Below are positions 10,725 to 20,962 of a DNA stretch of 64,000 bases, one piece after another. The notes under the pieces were generated by a model that saw only the letters and a program-made list of their open reading frames with translations, had not been told where the DNA came from and made no database searches. The translations under genes were made by a program, and so were the position numbers. The stretch is from Sphaerolaimus hirsutus (lineage: Eukaryota; Nematoda; Chromadorea; Monhysterida; Sphaerolaimidae), in the NCBI GenBank assembly GCA_964036195.1, contig OZ038450.1:6326701-6390700 (forward strand), written 5' to 3'. Position 1 is the first letter of the stretch, and each line of letters begins with the position of its first letter.

Positions 10725-12890
10725 CTTCAGCTATTGGTAGCCTACAGGGCCTGCGCGGCAAGTGCAGCCGTTCAGTGGGCTGCACAACGCCCCAACAGAG
10801 CACCGCAAATCAAGATCGCCTCCCGCTACACTGGCAGACTGAGTTTAGCATGTTTTTAGCAGTTGTAGTGCTCTGCACAATAATTTCCATTTCATTAAAT
10901 TGATTTCCCAATGTACCATCTTTTAATTAAGACCAATTAATTAATTGTCAATTCGTAAGTAAACAACATTCCACGTGTCAGAGGTGAGAGGGGAATTTCA
11001 CATTTTGATAAGAATGCTGCGGCGCGGCGTGCGGACACTTTTGAAGTTGTCGGCATGGTGTTGTGACTCTCTGGGCAGCCAAATGCATATTTCCACTTAT
11101 CTATTTGTGGGCATAGGCAGAGACTGCGACTGAAAATTGGGTGGCAACCAGGAAGCATGGAACAATGAATTTTCTCTGAAACCAACAATTGTACATAGTA
11201 CATTATGTTCCAAGTTTATCCCCATGTTGACCAGATTGTCGACAGTGTCATCTGGTATCAGTGGGTAGCAGAGTTGTTAAAATACTGTTATTTTTGGAAA
11301 GCGTAAGCGTTTTTCCCACTTGGTAGTCTGCTCTTTGATGTAGATGGCAATTTATGGAAAGCGACACTCAATTCCTCTAGTGCCGCTTTTTTCAGTGTTT
11401 TACTGCACACACGCGGTCATTTTTTTGTGGTACACATTGTCATTCATTTTCATTTTTGTAGTTTTACACTTTTTCAAAAGCGTTAAACTGGACCATGTGA
11501 AAAGCTTTTTTACGCTTTTGGTATCCAGGTAAATTGGCTGGGAAAGCGTAATAAAGCGTACGGGTATTTTATGAAAGCGTAAGCGTAAGTATAAATATCC
11601 ATTTACCGGGGTATTTTGGGTAAGCGTAAATATGCTTTCGCAACTCTGGTGGGTAGTAGAGACAGCTCCTGATCATGCCCCATAGTGACAAGTCTAGAAA
11701 ACACATTTTCTGCCACCCTAGCAAAAATATCCCACCACGCTCTCGGAAGGGCAAAGCCAGCGGGCTCAAACCTCTCTCGCGAGCGCAGGCCAGCCAGATA
11801 GTCACAATATTGTGCCACAGCGTTGAAGGTGATAAGCACCTGCGCTTGCGACCATTTAGCTAGTTACCGTAATTCTTGAATAAAAACTATCCCTTGAAAA
11901 ACATTGACGTGACACGTAGGAATCGTGTAAATGCTTATTTTGTGTTGATTGCGGAAGTTTTTATGAGCATAAGTGTTTGTGATTATTGTAGTAGTAATTA
12001 GGAGAAATTATGTCCTTTATTAGTATCATTTCTAGGTTTTGCATTCAGATGTGTAATTATTGTTTCCATAAAATTTGCTGCATATATTTTGATGTTTTAC
12101 GTTGATTATTTAGTTAAGTCCATTTGTTCGCTTCCCTTTGGTTATAATTAAGCATTGCACTGCTATTTCATATGATTCAGATTACGCTTAATTAGTTTAG
12201 ATAGTATAGGTAAGTATGAAAGTTTTTGTATGTTTCTGTATATTTAAGTTACCTTTGAATAAGCCCCATGTCGCATGAAGCTAATGATTTAGTGCCTTTT
12301 GATTGGTTAATCATCCCTAAATGTAATTATTAGTTTTTCACCTTTCATTTGATGCCTTCATATCAATTTTGTGTTTTGTGCTTTTTTTGACATAATTATG
12401 TGTCCTTGATTTTATGATTCTGCTTATCAATGCTGGTTGTGATTTTCTTTTGTGTCTTTTTGCTGAAATTGTATTCATATTCTTTTTTATTCGCTTTGGT
12501 TATGGTAGCTACATACGCTTTACAAGTAGACATTTGTTGTTATTTCGACACTTTGACTTCATGAAATTTTGCATCGACTTTTACTGATTCGCATCTATTC
12601 ATCGCCCAAATAAAGCGCTTCCCATATTCAACTTGGGCCCCTGAGTATAATTACTAACTTTACTCGTTTTTGGTTTGGCTTGGCTAATTTAAATCGCTTT
12701 GAATTACTGCACTGCTTGTGCTAGCCATAGGCGCTGTGCGTGCCGCGGGACACAGGGCAGCATGATCTCCGAGAGGTCACTGCATGCTCTGCAAAAAACC
12801 TGTATTCAGACATTTCCCATAATTTGAAAGGCATCACTTGGACCCACTCACGCAGCGAACCCTACAGCCAAAACAGCAGCACACATGGAT
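10725..12890 (+). repeat. Unclassified long repeat X, copy 1
   Basis: Both ends align with 58085-60775. The left end shares GGGCCTGC, CAACAGAGCAC and CACTGGCAGACTGAGTTT. The right end shares TTACTGC, GCTGCTTGTGCTA and a final GGATTCATG. The interior is AT-rich without a long open frame. No LTRs or clear terminal inverted repeats were found. A hAT MITE (11269-11648) interrupts this copy. It could be a non-autonomous transposon; the class is unknown. Confidence 0.6.
11269..11648. mobile_element. hAT-type MITE, ACGTAAA family, complete
   Basis: CAGAGTTGTTAAAATACTG and GCTTTCGCAACTCTG termini are flanked by the exact 8-bp duplication GTGGGTAG (11261-11268, 11649-11656). The interior iterates AAAGCGTAAGCG units. 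It is non-coding and nested in repeat X. Confidence 0.9.
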
Positions 12891-13306
12891 TCATGACACA
12901 TGTATGCAATGTACATGATGTATTTATCACCACTTATTTGCATTGCAGCTACACTTATACGTTAATTTGTGTACAGATGTACATGTATAGCTCCAATAAA
13001 AACGTATTATTTCATGTTTATTACTGTTTTTGTGTAACAAAAATTTTGTCGTGAAATTCATAGTAAAAAGAAAAAATCCTATTATCTACTATGAATTTCA
13101 CGAAAATTTCTGACGAAATAATAAAACTTACCCTCAAATTAACCCCCCCTCAAATTTTGCTGACGAAAAAATAAAACCCCCCTCGAATAAACCCCCCTCA
13201 AATTTTGCTGGCGAAATAATAAACCCCACGGGGGTATTTCAAGGTAATACGGTATATGTATTTTCCCTAATCTTTCACTGATTTTTGTTGACTAATTCGC
13301 ACAGTA

Positions 13307-13432
13307 ATATACCCTGTAAAATGTTATGCAAAGTGTCAAAAGTCATGTAAAATGCCCTGTTAAATGTAACAAATTTCATTGTTTCACTGAACTTTTGACA
13401 CTTCGCATGACATTTGACATTTACCAGGGTCT
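13307..13432. repeat. Palindromic repeat, AAATGTCA family
   Basis: ACCCTGTAAAATGTTATGC on the left faces TGACATTTACCAGGGT on the right, with mirrored AAAGTGTCAAAAGTCATG segments between them. Same family as 2530-2690. Confidence 0.55.
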
Positions 13433-13444
13433 ATGAGTGGCAGG

Positions 13445-14254
13445 TAGTGATGTTAAAGGCACCGGGAAAAATGGCACCGCACCGGCACCTTTGCCAACAC
13501 ATGAAAAGGGCACCTGGCACCCTGGGGCACCGGCCAGAAAATGGCACGGCACCGCACCGCACCGGCACCAGTGCCTTTTGCAAAAAATGGCACCGGCACC
13601 GAAGGGCACCGGCGGGTTGCCGGTGCTAGCACCGAAAGGCACCGCACCGGGCTGGAATTTCTGAAGTAAATATCGGGCAGTTTCTCAGTGGTCTCACCTT
13701 TGGAAGTGCATATTTCCATGAATTTTCAACCGATTTTGATGGTTGAGCACTTAAAATAATCAGAATGATGTGGCAATCACTTTTGTGAAGCAATTACAAT
13801 GATTACAAATGAAAGATAAAATATTTAATTCACTACAATGTCCATAGCCACTATTGTCTACTGATCGGAGTCGTTGCTGTACAGAGAATGGAACTATCTC
13901 TGTCATAAACTGACAACAAATTTTGAACAAAAAAGTAAGATAAATATAAAATATAAAAATGATTTAAAATTCAACAAAATTTTAGATTCGCTCATCAGAT
14001 AACGTATTGGGTATAATGGATTTCACAGTAGGTATATTTATTTGATGGGAGGTTTACAAAATAGGCAAAAACGGTTGGGTAAATATATCACTTTTTTGAA
14101 ATATGAATAAGCACATACTATGGACAAAATTGCACAGCACATGAAGCCTTGACCGGTGCCTTTACTTTGGCCCTGGTGCTAGCACCTTTGGCACCGGCAA
14201 AAAAATGGCACCGCACCGCACCGGCACCGGTGCCCCAGTGCCTTTACATCACTA
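13445..14254. mobile_element. hAT-type element with GGCACC arrays
   Basis: It begins TAGTGATGTTAAAGGCACC and ends GTGCCTTTACATCACTA, with a perfect 8-bp duplication GTGGCAGG (13437-13444, 14255-14262). GGCACCG units crowd both subterminal regions, leaving a 480-bp AT-rich centre. The termini match those of the GCGCC elements although the iterated motif differs. No transposase. Confidence 0.9.
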
Positions 14255-14378
14255 GTGGCAGGTGAGCGGTACAAAAATTGCATGCCCATGATCCAACAAA
14301 GAATTTAATATTTAACATAAAATAAAGACGTTTATTCACACGAGTGTGCATGACAGCGATGAAATACTGAAATGCAAA

Positions 14379-15089
14379 TAACATGAAAGATAAACTATCA
14401 TCATCGAGAGTCTTTGCGCCGCAGCGTCCATTCTAAGTGCTGCAGTAACCCAGCTCGGAGCTGTCGCCGGACTTGTCGCCGCATTATTATTTCGTCGAAA
14501 TATTCAAGCATGTTTCCATCAACTCATTTTATGAAATATGCTTCATAAACACAATAACGTGCCATTTTTGTTAAAATTAGGTATAACAAATTAATCAAAT
14601 CTTTAAAGGAGGGGGGGTTAATTCGAGGGGGGGGGGTTTATTCGAGGGGGGGGTTTATTGTTTCGTCAGAAATTTTTGTGAAATTCATAGTAAAGAATAT
14701 GCTTTTTCTTACACAAAAACGGTAATAAGCGTGAGATAATGGGTTATATTGGGGCTATAGAAGTACATCTGTACACAAATGAGCGTATAAGTGTAGCTGT
14801 GATGCAAAAAAAGTAGTAATAAATACATCATGTACATTGCATACATGATGTACATCATTTCGGAGGGGGGGTATTTCAAGGGGGGGGGGGTTTATTATTT
14901 CCCCAGCCCATTTTGAGGGGGGGTTAATTCGAGGGGGGGGGGGGTTAATTCAAGGGGGGGGATAATTCGAGGTAATACGGTAACATGAAAGATAAACTAT
15001 CATCATCCAGAATCTGTGTGCCGCCGCAGCGTCCATTCTAAGTGCTGCAGTAACCCAGCTCGGAGCTGTCGCCGGACTTGTCGCCGCAT
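14379..15089. repeat. Direct repeats of about 106 bp around a MITE
   Basis: TAACATGAAAGATAAACT through GGACTTGTCGCCGCAT occurs at 14379-14484 and again at 14981-15089 with few differences, on either side of the MITE at 14485-14980. This is far too long for a transposition duplication. A local tandem duplication that captured the MITE is the simplest reading. Confidence 0.7.
14485..14980. mobile_element. TA-family MITE, CGAAATA subfamily, left end missing
   Basis: The right end GATAATTCGAGGTAATACGG precedes TA. G-run arrays and the second-type core (about 14670-14860) match 9392-9834. No CCGTATT left end exists; the sequence passes from the 106-bp repeat into internal element sequence (TATTATTTCGTC). 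Confidence 0.7.
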
Positions 15090-15671
15090 CCACTGTTCTG
15101 CGCGATTGCGAAAGCCGCACGCTTGGCGTGGCGCGTTGTCAGCTGCTGTAAAAGTGTAGCAAGATGAAGAAATGGTGAAGAAATTGGGGGGGGGGGTAGT
15201 TTTTGGGAACTTGGTGGTCACTCGAACGCGTCAGGTGTGGAAATTCGGCACGGGTACCTACCGTAATTCCTCGAATGAGTCCCCAGGGAAGCTATTTTTT
15301 GTCAGAATTTTTTGAGTGGGGACTAATTCGAGGGAGAAGTTATTCGAGGAGAGGAGTTATCTTTTCGTCAGAATATTGAGTAAAATGCATGAACAAGAAA
15401 TTGTATGAATGGGGTTAAATTCATGCATGAATCTATATTTAATGCAATGGAAACAATGCTAGTGAACATCAGGTACAAAAGGACTCATTCTTTTTTAAGC
15501 CGGAATTAGAACTCAGCGTTGATTCGACGTGAAATGACGACGTGAAATGACGTCGTAAAATTAATTACACGAGTGTGGATCATGCTACGGGTCTACAATT
15601 TTCTAAGGATAATATATGAATCAATACCTAAATCGTGTCCAATACTGAGTGTTATCAGCCACAACTAGAGC

Positions 15672-15845
15672 GAATTGAAAAATTCAATTTTTATCATTTC
15701 ACGTCATCATTTTACGTCAGGGAACAAATTTGACATTTCACGTCAACGATTGCAACCAACCATTGACGTGAAATGTGAAGTTAGTTCCCTGACGTAAAAT
15801 GATGACGTAAAATGATAAAAATTGGATTTTTCAAATTCAATTGGA
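15672..15845. repeat. Long hairpin built of TGACGT motifs
   Basis: GAATTGAAAAATTCAATTTT on the left pairs with the matching arm ending ATTTTTCAAATTC. The arms are about 70 bp with a loop of about 20 bp near 15748-15766. Each arm carries several ACGTCA/TGACGT copies, including CATTTCACGTCATCATTTTA. Confidence 0.75.
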
Positions 15846-15849
15846 TTTG

Positions 15850-16059
15850 GATTGGATTTTTTGGTTCCCGCGTGCAGCTAATTCAATGGAAAAAAATGTG
15901 CGTGCGCGCCGAAATTACAATGAGTGGCGCCACACACAATATTTAAACCATTCAATTCGAGCCGCTTTTTGAAACCTTTGAAAGAACCCCGGGGTGCTAT
16001 AAAACTATACAACACCCCGGGTGTTATGCACGGGGGGTGCTATAAACGGAGAAATACGG
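15850..16059. mobile_element. TCTCCG-subfamily MITE, right part
   Basis: This part matches the right half of 8464-8870, including CACCCCGGGTGTTATGCACG and the end AACGGAGAAATACGG followed by TA. The left end is absent and is replaced by the hairpin sequence. Confidence 0.7.
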
Positions 16060-16208
16060 TAATGTGCATCGTACAACGTGTTTATACATGGACGTCGCTT
16101 CCACTCATAAAGTAGGGGGAGTTCACCGAGGGGGGGGGAATTTTTTTCCCTCAGTCAGCTAACTAGGGGGAGTTATTCGAGGGGAAGGACTTATTCGAGG
16201 ATTTACGG

Positions 16209-16459
16209 TAGGCATGTTGTTTTTCAACTACTTGGCTCCATATCTTTGGCTCTATTTTAGTTTCCACATCAATATGATTCAGTTAAGCCTAGTGTGAATA
16301 TTTAGATTATAGCTGATAATGGTAATGATGCTAAAAAATAAATACTGGAGGACGATAGACGGTGGTTCAAAGAATACAGATCCCTGCTAAATAACCCATC
16401 CATAAAAGTATCAACTTTGAAATGTATTTATTTTTGGACGATATACGGTAGGTACTCAC
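16209..16459. other. Spacer with no recognised gene
   Basis: AT-rich, no supported feature; an ATATACGGTA near 16441 may be a MITE end relic. Confidence 0.35.
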
Positions 16460-16800
16460 CAGTGTTGCAAAAACGTATTTACGTTCACCCGAAATACCCA
16501 GGTATTTTGGTATTTATATTTATGTTTACGTTTAAGTATTTGGTAAATACCGTTACGTATTGTTACGCATTCCTGCCTAAAATACCCGGGTACTAGCAAA
16601 AACGTAAAAAATTCCCATTGTTTCACGTTCACGCGTTTCAAATGTCGCTCACACACCACACCATGCACAGCAAACCAAATTTTTACATTTTTGCAAAAAC
16701 GTAAAATGTATGCAAAAAGGAAAAACCGTGTATAAATAAAAAGTGACTGCACGCATGCAGTCATACACAGAATAAGGGCTACATAATGCATTAATGTGTT
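16460..16800. repeat. hAT-type ACGTAAA element, degraded
   Basis: The left end CAGTGTTGCAAAAACGTA resembles the CAGAGTTG terminus, and the body iterates AAAACGTAAA and TTTACGTT. No matching right end or 8-bp duplication was found, so the copy is truncated or old. Confidence 0.45.
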
Positions 16801-16904
16801 CATATACAAAGCATCTGAAGTAGACCACTTTTGTTGTTTTTTGAATATTTTTGGAAATGGATTCTGATGATGACGTGACGGCTGTCGACTCTACAAAATC
16901 ACAA

Positions 16905-18994
16905 TTGAAAGGAAAGAATATCTAAAGTTTTGGAGGGATTCTGGAATAAAGTTCAAACGGTGAATCCCATGAGCTTAGATCCAGATTCCTGCAAAACAAG
17001 CCTGTCAGGTATTGTCTCCGGTACTCTTAAAAGTAGCCTCAATGAGAGGATAACCTTGGCGGAAATAAAATCCGCTATTAAGAGGCTGAAATTTGGAAAA
17101 TCACCAGGGACAACAGGTGTCTACCATGAAATGCTACGTGGTAGCAGTAGCCAGTTGGTTAGAGTGCTTACAATACTGTTTAATGGATGGTTTGATGGAC
17201 AGTCTATCCCACAATCGGCAAAAAAATGTAAGCTTTCCCTTCTACATAAGAAAGTGTCGAAATCCTGTATCGATAACTATCGATCTATAGGACTGCAATG
17301 TAACATTCTAAAGCTATACTGCTCAGTTTTGAACAATAGGCTTTTATCAGCCTTCGAAACTGTAGATGGCTTTGGAAGTATGCAGGGCGGTTTTAGGAAA
17401 AAACGTCATACAACAGACAACCATGTAATTATACAAGGTTGTTTAAGTGGGAACAATAATGTTTCCGTGTGTTTTGTAGATGCTGTTAAAGCATTTGATA
17501 GGGTACCCCGTACTAAGCTGTGGCTAAAACTGCTTGATTACAGGTACCCCACAAAATTCGTGAACTCCATATCAAGCACATACGATGATCTATGTTGCGT
17601 GATACAACATGGTACAACATATAGCCCAGAGTTCACGTATCCGTTAGGTGTACGGCAGGGGTGTTGTCTCTCTCCTAGTTTGTAAGTTCTCTATTTAGCA
17701 GATTTACATACAGACCTCGAGAGTCTGAACATAGTGGCTCAACTCGGTTCATCTAGAGTGCCAGCAGTCTTCTTTGTTGATGATATTGCTCTATTAGCGA
17801 ATGCAGCCACCGATCTCCAGATAATTATGGATAAATTTACCAAATGGTTGTGGAGGTGGGGGGTAGCAATACACCCGGATAAAAGCAAGGTTTTGCACTT
17901 CTGTCGTAAATCTGATCCCGGGCGCCAATGGGCGCTAGGAAAGGATATACACGGCAGTCTTCAGTACATTACGTAAGTTGACGAGATAAATACTTAGGTT
18001 TAACATTAACGTCAGCGGACAATATGTTTGGTAAGCAACGTCAACTACTCCTCCAATGGGCACAAACTGCTGCTGTTGCAGTTGGAGAGTTAGCATCAAT
18101 GTCGTTGCGGCCATTCTGGGCAGTGAACAGACTGTGGACGCTTTATGCAATGACTAAAGCCTTCTACAGTGTAGAAATCTTTGGTCTGCCGAAGCAAACC
18201 CTGGCAAAACTAGTTGGCATACAAATGTCTGTGTACAGACGAGTGTGCCATGCCCCCCTGCATCTGTCAAACAGATGTTTTGCCATAGATGGGGACGTGA
18301 CAACTATGAAAGCGTGGTATACACAAATTATAGTCGGTCACTGCCGCTACTTAGAAAGTGACAAAGTTAGTTCAACCACAAAAATGGCATTTAACTTTGG
18401 GGTAGAATGAAATAGAACCTACCAAGATGCCAAAGCCCATCTGGGCGGGCTGTAGCTCTACTGCGTGACACTAATATTGACCCGTCGTTAGGTCTAAACA
18501 GTATTAAACAGATGGCAAAGCAAAATGTGTGGGGGGATATCTCCTTAGGCAAATTGCAGCAGTCGCGTACACGGATTGAGAGTTACCGGGACTTGTGCCT
18601 GGTCCCTCTTAATACTTACAAAAAATATACAGATGAACTACCATGGGTTTTTGCCCAACATGGTTTGTTTCAAAATGCATTACAAGTTACGTTAAGTAGA
18701 AGGGGCAGAAAACAATGGACGACTTGTAAAGTGTGCAAAAAGTATGGCCATGATTTTTGGCCTACCTTATTGCACTATATGTACGGGTGTCAGGATGTAG
18801 CTATAATCCACTGGCGCGAAAAACTCCTGCGGGAATTACAAACTGATTGCTGCGGAGAAAAATGTTGTCAAATATTGTGTAATGTGGAACCGGTCTTAAG
18901 ACTAGTGCAACTATCTACAAGCAGTTGTGTAAAGTTGAGAAGACTAATCTCCACCAACATTAAGGCATTAGACACCTATATTACTGGCCCCTAA
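16905..18994 (+). pseudogene. LINE (non-LTR retrotransposon) reverse transcriptase, disrupted
   Basis: The conceptual product is the RT and C-terminal part of a non-LTR retrotransposon, which would copy element RNA at a nicked target. Recognisable RT motifs in order are LKFGKSPGTTG, DNYRSIGLQC, GFRKKRHTTDN, FVDAVKAFDRVP (motif A), PLGVRQGCCLSPSL (motif B) and FFVDDIALLA (motif C, catalytic Asp pair intact). Then come a YLGL thumb motif and a C-terminal CKVC...H...C zinc-finger-like segment near 18730-18800. The reading frame is broken by an in-frame TAA at 17683-17685, a frameshift between about 17976 and 18010, and another between about 18410 and 18512. No endonuclease domain precedes RT, consistent with 5' truncation. 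Family within the LINEs not determined. Confidence 0.88.
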
Positions 18995-19254
18995 ACCTGC
19001 TGCAAATATTACATTATGCAAGCCTGTATTGATAACATAATGTATTGTGCTTCTGTCTTATTATGCAAATGGTGTGAATCACAAATATTACAAATGCATA
19101 TACAGTCATGGCATCAAACTTTTTCTATCCTTTTCTGGTACTCAGAAGGAGTCAGGGTGCTGCACACTCACACTGATTTGGGTGTTTGACACGGCATGGG
19201 ATTTTAACTTCCATGTTAAGAGCATGCATTCCATGCAAACTCGCATGCACTTCT

Positions 19255-19583
19255 CCCCCAGGTAGTTCGGCCAACGTATTTGAAAATTTATGAAAATAAA
19301 TAAAGCATTTTAAAAACATGAGAAAACTCTCCGAATTTGACAGCTCGTCACAATTCCCATACCATTGACGAATCAACAGGGGGCAAATAACATGGCAAAT
19401 ATGCAGCCAAAGGGTTTGGAGGCATTGATTGAACAACAAGCCTTCGAAAATCCACAAAGGCTAATCCACACATTGTCGGACAATAATGGGTGGAATCTGG
19501 GAAACAACAGGGGCCAAATGGGCCGCGGCCGAGCCACTAGGGGTTTCAGGGGCACATTCAGGGGTGGCCACCGGGGCAGGCCC
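19255..19583 (+). pseudogene. Duplicated intron plus exon of the 33-kb gene, split by the BEL element
   Basis: From CCCCCAGGTAGTTCGG onward this is about 98% identical to 33437-33768. It contains the intron starting at the GT of GTAGTTCGG and the following exon (from 19380) encoding an RGG-rich segment. The exon is interrupted after GGCCC by the BEL/Pao 5' LTR and resumes at 31872-31894. The neighbouring exons of the complete gene are absent here, so this is a partial duplicate, unlikely to be functional. Confidence 0.85.
19579..19583. repeat. BEL/Pao target-site duplication, left copy
   Basis: GGCCC immediately before the 5' LTR. The paralogous uninterrupted site at 33760-33766 reads GCAGGCCCTGG with a single GGCCC. 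Confidence 0.95.
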
Positions 19584-19856
19584 TGTGTAACATTATCGTA
19601 AAATGTAAAAATCTTTAATATTTAAGTTGACATTCTTATGTTCGCTTTTATATTTAATTAATTCAACTTATTACGATTCCATTTATATTCACATTCCTTT
19701 TCTTAACATCTTCACATTCGCCAATTAATATCTCAAGCGATGTTGTTTACAACGTGCGCTTCACATCGCTCACATATTTAGATCTTAGTCATTGCTCACA
19801 TTCCGCCACATTTCCTTGACAAGCAGCACGCAAATACGCCGTCATGTTTATGTTAA

Positions 19857-19897
19857 GCGGCGGGCCCGCCCCGAGTGGGGGGCCGGGCCCGCGCGCC
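19857..19897. other. GC-rich palindrome inside the LTR
   Basis: GCGGCGGGCCCGCC and GCCGGGCCCGCG flank a short CCGAGTGGGG loop, giving a stable potential hairpin in otherwise AT-rich LTR sequence. The duplicate lies at 31039-31079. Role unknown; it could lie in the transcript leader. Confidence 0.5.
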
Positions 19898-20460
19898 ATT
19901 TCAAATGCTGTCTGGCTTGTCTCACATTTTCACTATCTTGCCAGTTTAGCTCGCTTTTCATCGGAGAAGCGAACGGGCAAGGATTGAACTTTCACAATTG
20001 GAAATGTTGGGTAAAAATCGGAGATTAGAGCCGACCGATTGGCGCCAAACCAATCGCCATCGGTCTGGCCCTTAAAAGCCGATTTCACAGCTAAAATCGG
20101 CAGTGTTTGCAACCTCGTCAACTTCACACGAATCTCTTCCTAGGATCTAAATAAGCGCCGTAGTCACTTTATTAAGTCGCTTGTTTTTGGTGCTAAGTTT
20201 AACGCTTGGTGCTTTAAGTCACCTCAGTGCTTTATTTCACACCTGCGCTGTTTGAGGTGCTTTATTCACAACCGCGCCACTTAATTGTCGCCTTTTGTCG
20301 TAATTAAGTGCCCTCTTTAAATTGCCTTATTTCTCCGGTAATTAGAGCTTCTTTTACGTTTTATTTAAGTAATTAATTTAGTTGTAAATTAATTCCTTTT
20401 GTTTACGTATATTTTTATATATATTTTATTTACATTTATTTCTTTGTATTTATTTGTCTA

Positions 20461-20466
20461 AATAAA
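20461..20466 (+). terminator. Polyadenylation signal in 5' LTR
   Basis: AATAAA, 877 bp from the LTR start; the equivalent in the 3' LTR is at 31643-31648. Confidence 0.55.
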
Positions 20467-20684
20467 ATCGTTCGTCAAAACTTTTGGTAAACAATCTAAA
20501 TTTGCTTCACACTAACTCACGTCAATTCACTTCAACTCAACTAATCACATTTGATAAAATAATGGAACGTCAACTAGAGACGACGCTTCACGTCAACATA
20601 CACTTGTTCACATTTGTCCTCTTCCTCGGTTAGGAATAGGAGCTGGTTCACCAGTCACTTCAACAAGTTCCGTAATATTTTACA

Positions 20685-20705
20685 TGGCGCAGCGAGCAGG
20701 GTGAC
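20685..20705 (+). promoter_or_regulatory. Primer-binding site region
   Basis: TGGCGCAGCGAGCAGGG begins directly after the LTR. TGG is the complement of a tRNA 3' CCA, as expected for minus-strand priming. I cannot assign the tRNA by eye. Confidence 0.7.
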
Positions 20706-20962
20706 TAATTAAACTAATTGGTCACTCTAATTAAGTCGTCTCGCGCGAAATTTCATTGGAAATTGTTTTTCACAGCCTGAGTCACACGCACGGGGTTACG
20801 GTAATACGGTTTTGGACGCAAAATCGTTAGTAGCGCGTGCATATTTACTTACGATTTTACAAGTACAAGTCACAAGAAACGAAATATTTATTTTTATTAT
20901 TTTATTTCGTTCACAGCTAGCTACCACTTTGCTAATAAGCAACAAATTGATCGAACTTTGCT

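Larger units (their letters stand above)
10471..13252. mobile_element. TA-flanked MITE split by a 2.2-kb insertion
   Basis: The left part (10471 to about 10585) begins CCGTATTATTTCGAATTA after TA. The right part (about 12895-13252) ends TTTCAAGGTAATACGG before TA and holds the second-type core in the expected order. The material between the parts is repeat X, with its own nested hAT MITE. I read this as one MITE interrupted by another element. Confidence 0.6.
15261..16208. mobile_element. TA-flanked MITE, CCGTAATTCC subfamily, with nested insertions
   Basis: The left end CCGTAATTCCTCGAATGAG and right end TTATTCGAGGATTTACGG are inverted repeats bounded by TA. The interior contains a TGACGT-rich hairpin (15672-15845) and part of a TCTCCG-subfamily MITE ending at 16059. 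Confidence 0.65.
19584..20684 (+). repeat. 5' LTR of BEL/Pao element
   Basis: It matches 30766-31866 over 1,101 bp with about three substitutions, and its ends TG...CA are canonical. It holds an AATAAA at 20461-20466 and a GC-rich palindrome at 19857-19897. About 14 TCACA pentamers are visible on the plus strand. A TATA-rich stretch at 20410-20430 lies too close to AATAAA to be called a promoter with confidence. Confidence 0.95.

Noticed and set aside
15003-15221. Minus-strand frame with RRQVRRQLRAGLLQHLEWTL
   Set aside because: It covers part of the 106-bp duplicated segment, but the other copy does not preserve the frame and no splice sites support it.
19047-19265. 72-codon frame running up to the duplicated intron
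   Set aside because: It ends at a donor-like CAGGTAG but has no acceptor or homology to exon 2 of the complete gene, so I treat it as chance sequence after the LINE.
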